64,000 nucleotides of DNA from Tethya wilhelma. Lineage: Eukaryota; Porifera; Demospongiae; Tethyida; Tethyidae. This document shows, in pieces, positions 57,147 through 64,000 of the stretch (positions are counted from its first letter, which is position 1; each line of letters opens with the position of its first letter). Under the pieces are notes generated by a model, which was given only the letters and a program-made list of their open reading frames with translations, did not search any database and was not told where the DNA came from. Where the stretch lies: positions 9,754,984-9,818,983 of the forward strand of contig CAXIPT010000002.1 of assembly GCA_964030475.1 (NCBI GenBank). Reading direction: 5' to 3'. A program made the translations under genes and the position numbers.

Positions 57147-58305
57147 TGATAATGATTGGTTTTAACATCAATCAGAATTTGACATTGATTGGTTTTGACA
57201 TCGATTGGTTTTAACATTGATCAGAATTTGACATCGATTGGTTTTGACATTGATCAGAATTTGACATCGATTGGTTTTAACATCGATCAGCATTTGACAT
57301 CGATTGGTTTTAACATCGATCAGATTTTGACATCGATTGGTTTTAACATCGATCAGAATTTGACATCGATTGGTTTTAACATCGATCAGATTTTGACATC
57401 GATCAGTATTTGACATCAATTGGTTTTAACATCAATCAGAATATGACATCGATTGGTTTCAACATCGATCAGCATTTGACATCGATTGGTTTTAACATCG
57501 ATCAGAATTTGACATCGATTGGTTTTAACATCGATCAGAATATGACATCGATTGGTTTTAACATCGATCAGAATTTGACATCGATTGGTTTTAACATCGA
57601 TCAGAATTTGACATCGATTGGTTTTAACATCGATCAGAATTTGACATCGATTGGTTTTAACATCGATCAGAATTTGACATCGATTGGTTTTAACATCGAT
57701 CAGAATTTGACATCGATTGGTTTTAACATCGATCAGAATTTGACATCGATTGGTTTTAACATCGATCAGAATTTGACATCGATTGGTTTTAACATCGATC
57801 AGATTTTGACATCGATCAGTATTTGACATCAATTGGTTTTAACATCAATCAGAATATGACATCGATTGGTTTCAACATCGATCAGCATTTGACATCGATT
57901 GGTTTTAACATCGATCAGAATTTGACATCGATTGGTTTTAACATCGATCAGAATTTGACATCGATTGGTTTTAACATCGATCAGAATTTGACATCGATTG
58001 GTTTTAACATCGATCAGAATTTGACATCGATTGGTTTTAACATCGATCAGAATTTGACATCGATTGGTTTTAACATCGATCAGAATTTGACATCGATTGG
58101 TTTTAACATCGATCAGAATTTGACATCGATTGGTTTTGACATCGATCAGAATTTGACATCGATTGGTTTTGACATCGATTGGTTTTAACATCGATCAGAA
58201 TTTGACATCGATTGGTTTTAACATCGATCAGAATTTGACATCGATTGGTATTGACATCGATTGATTTTAACATCGATCAGAATTTGACATCGATTGGTAT
58301 TAATG
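57147..58305. repeat. 33-bp satellite array (ACATCGAT half-units)
   Basis: About 35 units of a 33-bp repeat, GACATCGATTGGTTTT + AACATCGATCAGAATTT; the two half-units resemble each other. Because 33 is divisible by three and the unit lacks stops, both strands stay open for over 100 codons. These frames are repeat artefacts rather than genes. Variant units (ATCAGTATTTGACATCAATT) recur 413 bp apart (57400 and 57813), showing a higher-order repeat. The array is inserted between the broken copy and copy 2 of the secreted gene. Confidence 0.95.
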
Positions 58306-58973
58306 AAAATGTACAATTATGGTTGTGACAAATGACATTATTGTAATTATCACATGAAAATCCTTATGTAGTATAACCTGCATGCATAATGAAACAAATT
58401 CATGCAGTTATGTAATACTATTAAGACTACTACCCAAATTTTCAAATCAAATTGTAATTAAGACTAAATTAAGATAAATTCATATATTATTAATACAACA
58501 TTGAGATGTGAATAAGATAATGGTTCATACGTTATTTTGATCTAAGTAAGACAATTGTTCAGACAACTATTCATGCTTTTTTCAGATAAGTTATAGTTCA
58601 TACTTTTTCATACTAAATTTAGAGATTCACTTTAGACATTTTTCCCACGCAATTCAGATAAAAACGTCCAGTAGTGATTATGCATGGTTCATAATAATAT
58701 TATTATGACATGATATTGTGTTCCATAATAATTCTTAGTTTAACTATCATCAGTTTATTGTTTGCAATAATTAGTCATTGAATTTTAATTTTTACATTGT
58801 CAGATTGAAGTTCGATTTAAACACAAGCTTTAATTTTAATTAACAGGCCTACAAATGTTTTTTCTTCCTTTAACAGGCTATATATATATAATATTATTAT
58901 AGCTATATATATACATATCAGTTCATTATCCTAGCTTGCTACTTATATATCTGACAGACTGTCATACGTTCAA
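58306..58973. other. AT-rich spacer, partly duplicated
   Basis: 58675-58973 repeats 56495-56768 (GATTATGCATGGTTCATAAT, TCAGATTGAAGTTCGATTTA). This is the 3' flank shared by the secreted-gene copies. Nothing else was recognised. Confidence 0.7.
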
Positions 58974-60164
58974 TCAAAAGTAAATCACGTATTTTACTGG
59001 TTGTTGGGCTAGTGGTTTCACTCTTCCATCAAAAGTTCCAAAGTATCGGTTGTTTTCTGCTTTCAGAGAAACTGTGCTGACTTTTTTAAATATGCCAACA
59101 TCAGTGACATCATATTCAAGCTCAAACTGTGAGAAATAGTCAATAGTAGACTTAGCAGCTTCAATGTAGTTGCCCTCATTTAAAGCATTTCCACCGTAAT
59201 TGATGCGGCTCAAGTAGAGCCCGTTGTAAGCTTGGAAAGCAACTTTGCCATTTTGAAGAAAGATCATTTTGAATTTGCTGTTGTCCTGAGGTATCTGGTT
59301 AGTCGTCAGTATGCAAGGGAAACTGTATCGAACACAACTTGGGCTATTAGTTGCAGTAAGATATCTATAGTTGGTCGGATCAAGCAAATAGACATCGAAT
59401 GATTGCTGCATGAAAAAAAATACACAATGCACCATTACTATATGCATCACAGATTGAACTGTATATATGGATAAACTTACTTCAGAAAACTGAAGAACTG
59501 TTCCTTGTGTGGTATACTGCTCCATGTTATATATACATGTATTGGTAGAACCACTATGTTCAAATTGTGAAATTTGTGGTGCAATACCAGTTACATTGAT
59601 CTGCTCCAGAGCCACATTTGCATTTCGCAATGTGAAGAGAGTGTCCACAATATCTTGAGCTTTACCATGCCTCACACTGTAACCCACATAGATTGCAGTA
59701 CTTGGTAAAAGCTTTGTTACTGTTGCAAGAAGCTGGGTGCAGTTCAGACATGGAAGCTGATAGGAATAGATGTGAATTGTTTTTGGTACATCATTCAATT
59801 CAACCCAGTCCATCACATCAGCAAGTGCTCTCATTTCAGCATCCCAGCGTAAATCACTGTTTAGTAGGTTCATCTCTGTGGCAGCCAAGTAATTCGAACC
59901 TCTTCTTGGCTCCTCATTCATCACCAATGCTGGGTTACGGGGGACAAGGTTTTGATCATCACTTCCAGCTCTGTTGAAAGAAATCACAGTAAATTGTTCT
60001 GAATCACAGTTTGGACGATAGTAAGCATTGAACACTGGCTGAAATTTGTGATACAGCCTTGCCAACAATTGTGCATCATCTTCAGTCATCACAGGTGGAG
60101 CGCCTGCAGAGTATCCACAGAAGATGAAAAGCAGGACTCCGAATAATAAGAGACTTTTATTCAT
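58974..60164 (-). CDS. secreted two-domain protein: deaminase-like part + beta-trefoil-like part (copy 2)
   Basis: Exons 60164-59481 and 59405-58974 (stop TGA). The protein is clearly paralogous to copy 1 over its whole length. It has a signal peptide (KSLLLFGVLLFIFCGYSAG), WDAEMRALADVMDW, YSYQLPCLNCTQLL (PCxxC kept; Asp in place of the zinc-ligand His/Cys), then SFDVYLLDPTNYRYL and KVAFQAYNGLYLS. The 75-bp intron 59406-59480 is divisible by three and free of stops. Retention would therefore add 25 residues between the domains rather than truncate the protein. Confidence 0.78.
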   Translation of the reverse strand: MNKSLLLFGVLLFIFCGYSAGAPPVMTEDDAQLLARLYHKFQPVFNAYYRPNCDSEQFTVISFNRAGSDDQNLVPRNPALVMNEEPRRGSNYLAATEMNLLNSDLRWDAEMRALADVMDWVELNDVPKTIHIYSYQLPCLNCTQLLATVTKLLPSTAIYVGYSVRHGKAQDIVDTLFTLRNANVALEQINVTGIAPQISQFEHSGSTNTCIYNMEQYTTQGTVLQFSEVSLSIYTVQSVMHIVMVHCVFFFMQQSFDVYLLDPTNYRYLTATNSPSCVRYSFPCILTTNQIPQDNSKFKMIFLQNGKVAFQAYNGLYLSRINYGGNALNEGNYIEAAKSTIDYFSQFELEYDVTDVGIFKKVSTVSLKAENNRYFGTFDGRVKPLAQQPVKYVIYF

Positions 60165-61547
60165 CGTAGAGCGTAGGTCAAAATGAAGAAAGTTGCAATA
60201 ATTATCAGTTGGCTTGTCGGATGTCCAGCAACTTTGAATTCAAGAGATTGAGTAGTGTTTTAGTTGCCTGCTGGTTGAGACTCCTTTTATATATACAGCC
60301 AGCTAGTGTGTAGTGTAGAGAAACTTAATGTAATCCCTGATGTGGTGGTGACTGTGGCATTGTCATGTATTCTGGGAACTCAACTCTTTAGTGCATGTAC
60401 TGGAAGCTAAACTTTGAAGCTGTGGTACTCTAGTAATTACATGAGGGATGTGTAGGAGTAATTCTGGGAAGCGAATTTTCAGTAGAGTCATATTATAAGA
60501 GACAACTTGACAGATAGTCTCTATTATCTATGCAGTAGTAGCCTTGTAATAATTGTATTTTTGGGTAACCTTTACCCCATACAGGAATAGATAATAATTA
60601 TTATAATTATAATGCACTTCCTGCATAATTATTTTATGACCTCGATCGCACCAAGGAATGGGTTTACCTTGAAAACCAGACCCTCACGTCACGCGCCCTC
60701 ACAGATAATACCGTATAGCGGGAAATTTCCGTGGGGTGCAAATTTTCGTTATTTTCGTGACTAACCCCTGAGTCACGAAATTTTCCCTCCCACGAAAATT
60801 TTTTCTGAGGTCAAAGGTCAGAATACTCGCTACGCGCACGCTGTCAAAGACTCCAGTTCTCTGTCTCTTGCCCGTCTTTTCAAGAAGTCTGCAGTCTAAA
60901 TAGCTAGTATCTAGCTAGAATAGTATTCTACATGTATGCCAAAGCAGATAAACTGTCACAAGACCTTCAAGCCCTGTAAGTTGGAGATACTTGAGTCACG
61001 AAAATTAAAACCACGAATATTTTCTTCTGAAGCGCGGTCTAGGCTTTTCACGAAAATTTACACCCCCGAAAATTTCCCGCTATACGGTAATTATTTTATG
61101 GCGCCGTCTGGTTTACTTATACAATGCATACACGTAAACAGAATTTATTGCTATTTCAGAATTTATCAAGACTGTTAGGCTGAACCCTTCAGCTAACTCT
61201 ATATTCTCTATACTAACTATATATTTTATGTGTTCTGCATAGCTATAGTCTCTTTTCTTTATAATAATTAATTATACTCTACATTATAATTATGTAACAC
61301 ATGTACGCATAGTTACACTTGCACCTTTATTGGTGTACATGTGTATTATCAAATTATTATTATTATTATTAAACAACTTTAATGCTTTAGCTAATAATAA
61401 ATTAGACAGCATGCAGGATATATTCATGACAGACAAATGTTTGCCGAAGTTCATGCTAATAAAATTATTACACGTTGTCACAAACATTATTGACATGTCA
61501 ATTATATACAACAACATCATAAAACATAATTATAAATCTGTTAGTAT
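60165..61547. other. intergenic region with a large MITE
   Basis: The 5' flank of secreted-gene copy 2 and the 3' flank of the ZNF277-like gene. The only clear structure is the inverted-repeat element at 60709-61089. Confidence 0.6.
60709..61089. mobile_element. MITE with TACCGTATAGCGGG termini
   Basis: It begins TACCGTATAGCGGGAAATTT and ends AAATTTCCCGCTATACGGTA. The inverted repeats continue inward (GTGCAAATTTTCG / CGAAAATTTACAC). It is 381 bp with no transposase. The interior has more CACGAAA-type inverted words. Confidence 0.85.
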
Positions 61548-63653
61548 TCAGTTTTCGCATGTGGTTCTGGATTCATCACTTTCAACATCATCCAGAGCAC
61601 ACAGAAAGGTATCATTTTCAAACGTCGGGAAAAGATACCTATATTCACACACACAAACATTCACAAAGAGTGCCTTATATACATGTAGCTTCCTACAGCT
61701 GGCTATGAACTTAACTAAGTATGCAAGGAAGGTGTAGCTCAATAGACTATACCAGAGGAGGTACGACACGAGTGCGCCTTTGCTGAGCTGGCAAACGGGG
61801 TACACGTGAACAACTCTCATTGTGAAGTACTGCGGTCACATGATTGGAATGCAATTAACAGACTTGCCAGCTCAGCAATGGCGCACTCGTGTCGTACCTC
61901 CTCTGATACTATGCAAGCCTAGCCTCATTCCCAAGCTCTCACCTAGTGTAAGGTCAAAGGTGAGAGCTTGGGAACGAGACTAATGCAAGCCTATAATTAT
62001 ATACTCATCTCTACTTACTCTGGTTGGTCCCATTGTGAGGAGGTGGGTGGTAGAATGTAGTGACCATGGAAACCCATGTGACCAAGCAGTAGGTCATGTG
62101 ACTCAAATCTTTGCAAACAGTAAATNTTCTGCCAGTTTTCTTCGTTAGTACAGTAAGAAAACTGTATGGGGGAGGCTATAAAATGCATTTGAAGGCTTAT
62201 CTTCCTTTTCTTGAAAGTATATAAAGCATCAACATTTTGTATTGTGTCTATGGGACAGTCGGCCCATTCCTACTATACGTACTACCGTACGTATGATAAA
62301 TCTGCCTAGGAAGGTCATATGAAACTGGGACTTGCGCCATTACAATCAGCTTGATGAGAGCTTTCAAATGATATCTATTTTGTTATAGTCCACGCTTTTG
62401 TTATCCAATTTTGGGTCAAATCAAAACTATACCAAAATAGATATCATTTGAAAGCTCTCATCAGGCTGATTGCAATGGTACAAATCCTAGCTCCATACGA
62501 TCTTCATGGACCAAGAAAAGTGGCATTGGAGTTCACCTACATTACCATGACATATGACTTACCCAAGTTATCTGGCTGACCAACATTAAAACTATGAGCA
62601 TCCAACATGTGTTGAAAGAGAACAACTCTGTTGCCTGCAAGAACCTGGCTACAAAACAAACACATACGAGAGAAAGATTTATCCTCTCTTTCTCTTTGCT
62701 GTGCTTGCAAGACAGCCTCCTGCAAGAAACAAGGGAAGAAAAAGATTTTTTAAGGCTACTGGAATCATTTTAAGGGAATGCTGACCAATTTCTTTTGCTG
62801 CAGTTTGGTTCTGAGCATCTTGTCTTCAGAACTTGCATCGCTGAGCAAATAATAGTCTTCAGAAGGGTCTAAAACAAGAAAGAAAGAACATTTTCAATCA
62901 ATTTCTGGATTGCTATATAGTAATAATTTACCATCTGAGCGTGTATTGGTCCTAATTACAGGGACCAATTGTGTTATGGGGACTTGAGAAAACCGGGCTT
63001 TCCAGTACTCCGAGTATCTGTATTTAGTATTTCTCATAATTAACGGCAAATACCATTATTTGACAGGTTAAATATGAATCAACATACCTTCTTAGGCTGC
63101 AAATGTCACACATATTATGGACCACAAGATTATGTTTTACTAATAAATGTTTCAACCATTCATCTTTTGGAGAAAGTTTAGTTTCTTTTTCTGCCACTTG
63201 TTCTCTTTCAGTTTTAGTTCTTCTTTCACAAACTGGCAGCTGTGTAGATGAACCTGCACCTTCAACACAGTTAACTTGTGCCCTTTCATCAAATGATGCA
63301 TCACAGAACAAACATACAATTGGAAGATCTTTGTTTGGGTCAAGAAAACACGACAGGTCCAGTTCAGGAGCGTCAGGAAATCGTAACGGTTCCAAAACAA
63401 CATCATGAGGTTTGGATTTAGGTTCAAGCAGTGGTATATAGATCAGTGGTTCATTTCTTGGTTGCAATGGAAGATTAGGTGATGCTTGTAGTGGCCTTTC
63501 ATCTGTAGAAAATTTAGGAGAAGTATCCTTTGATTTAGAGTCTGCTGACAGAGTTTCAGAGTGTTGCAAACCATCATGGGTGTTTTGAGCTGTCGCAGAT
63601 GACATTGACACTACAGGTGAAGAACACAAGTAGCTAGAACGTCCAGTAGCCAT
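61548..63653 (-). CDS. ZNF277: ZNF277-like C2H2 zinc-finger protein (central exons missing)
   Basis: Recognised exons: 63653-63088 (ATG, MATGRSS; could begin slightly upstream), 63017-62932, 62868-62786, 62719-62563 and the last exon 61638-61548. Exon 1 has a disordered start and a first C2H2-like unit (VCLFCDASF...HLLVKHNLVVHNMCDIC). Exon 2 (YWKARFSQVPITQLVPVIR), exon 3 (DPSEDYYLLSDASSED) and exon 4 (RMCLFCSQVLAGNRVVLFQH...HSFNVGQPDN) follow the ZNF277 order. The last exon (YLFPTFENDTFLCALDDVES) matches its C-terminus. The exons for the next two or three fingers are not found between 62563 and 61638. Joining exon 4 directly to the last exon would shift the frame. The sequence has an unresolved base at 62126 in that gap, so a missing assembly segment is the simplest explanation. 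Confidence 0.8.
61753..61915. mobile_element. MITE-like element, family CAGAGGAGGTACGA, copy 2
   Basis: Ends CAGAGGAGGTACGACACGAG and CTCGTGTCGTACCTCCTCTG are exact inverse copies. An inner pair TTGCTGAGCTGGCAA / TTGCCAGCTCAGCAA extends the hairpin. It is related to 2799-2946. Confidence 0.8.
61921..61983. repeat. perfect hairpin with flanking direct repeats
   Basis: TTCCCAAGCTCTCACCT and AGGTGAGAGCTTGGGAA are exact inverses about 13 bp apart. ATGCAAGCCT occurs on both sides (about 61912 and 61983), as a target-site duplication would. It is probably a tiny MITE. Confidence 0.65.
62126..62126. other. unresolved base (n)
   Basis: The only ambiguous base of the window. It lies in the part of the ZNF277-like gene where coding exons are expected but absent. 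Confidence 1.
62308..62508. mobile_element. palindromic MITE, family GGGACTTGYACCATT, copy 3
   Basis: The best preserved copy: GATGAGAGCTTTCAAATGAT and ATCATTTGAAAGCTCTCATC pair exactly across a ~60-bp core, with GGGACTTGCGCCATT and AATGGTACAAATCC further out. It lies in the ZNF277-like gene. Confidence 0.8.
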
Positions 63654-64000
63654 GGGTTCCTGATGGCTGCAATTTATCTGTACAGTTTCTAAATGAAGCA
63701 CACTGAGTAGGAAGGGTTTATCAACAGAAATGCAGCGTGTATAGGGTAGGTGGTATAGCTGCTGTTTTCTCCAATAAACCAGCAAGGTAGGTACATGGAT
63801 AGTAGGGTAGTTAAGTTTAATTGTTGTTTTCTTCAATGCATATTGAAATTATATGTACTCAAATCCCACACTGAATCTGTTTCATGCTTTATTGAACACC
63901 TGCAATGCCATCCTTCCCCAGATGTATAAAACAGGTGCTCTGATTGTCAACAGTAGCAAGCTCCTCCTACCAGCTCTGGCAGCTGCCTCTAAGGTGGTCA
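63654..64000. other. 5' flank of the ZNF277-like gene
   Basis: The reading frame of exon 1 stays open upstream to about 63836, but an acceptor-like TGTACAG near 63677 and the ATG at 63653 suggest that this is leader or intron. Nothing else was recognised up to the window edge. Confidence 0.4.

Noticed and set aside
57168..58191. Long open frames on both strands (up to 138 codons)
   Set aside because: They are made entirely of the 33-bp satellite, whose unit length is a multiple of three and lacks stops; no start context or splice signals.
57147..58305. CRISPR array
   Set aside because: The units are contiguous satellite repeats without unique spacers, and the genome is eukaryotic.

Overview
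This is nuclear DNA of an animal. Genes are cut by many short GT-AG introns (about 75-500 bp), intergenic spaces are AT-rich, and there are many microsatellites and small inverted-repeat elements. The recognisable orthologues (MINDY4, HECW-type HECT ligase, CSTF3, ZNF277) are metazoan. The compact layout and the expanded RING/TRAF-type, TIR and kinase genes suggest an early-branching animal, most likely a demosponge; that placement is an inference from style, not proof.

Layout. 1-2.0 kb: 5' part of a TRAF-type RING/zinc-finger gene (minus), running off the left edge. 2.4-12.6 kb: MINDY4-like K48 deubiquitinase (minus). 12.3-15.1 kb: a short bidirectional promoter plus the first two exons of both divergent genes (MINDY4 and a three-helix membrane protein) is present twice in tandem. 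16.8-26.4 kb: a multi-exon protein kinase (minus) in which a 2,152-bp segment carrying two coding exons is tandemly duplicated. 27.9-36.7 kb: HECW/NEDD4-family HECT E3 ligase (minus, 14 exons). 36.7-40.2 kb: no gene seen. 40.3-51.0 kb: CSTF3 (minus, 18 exons) together with a cluster of TRAF-type RING genes. One RING gene and one RING pseudogene lie downstream of CSTF3, and two RING genes sit on the same strand inside a CSTF3 intron. One of these carries an SH3 domain in the middle of its zinc-finger region. 51.5-54.3 kb: an intronless 936-aa gene (plus) encoding two TIR domains followed by a SLOG/LOG-like nucleotide-binding domain, divergent from CSTF3. 54.7-60.2 kb: two copies and one wreck of a secreted gene with a deaminase-like (PCxxC) part and a beta-trefoil-like part, with a 1.15-kb satellite of 33-bp units between them. 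61.5-63.7 kb: ZNF277-like C2H2 gene (minus), with central exons missing around a single unresolved base.

Taken together, the window is rich in ubiquitin-system and innate-signalling parts: deubiquitinase, HECT ligase, RING/TRAF ligases, kinase and TIR protein. They are neighbours rather than an operon. The most unusual item is the TIR-TIR-SLOG protein, which joins in one animal polypeptide the two kinds of domain that bacterial Thoeris defence uses as NAD-derived signal producer and sensor. The RING-SH3 fusion, the duplicated bidirectional promoter and the phase-incompatible alternative exon cassettes of the kinase gene follow it.
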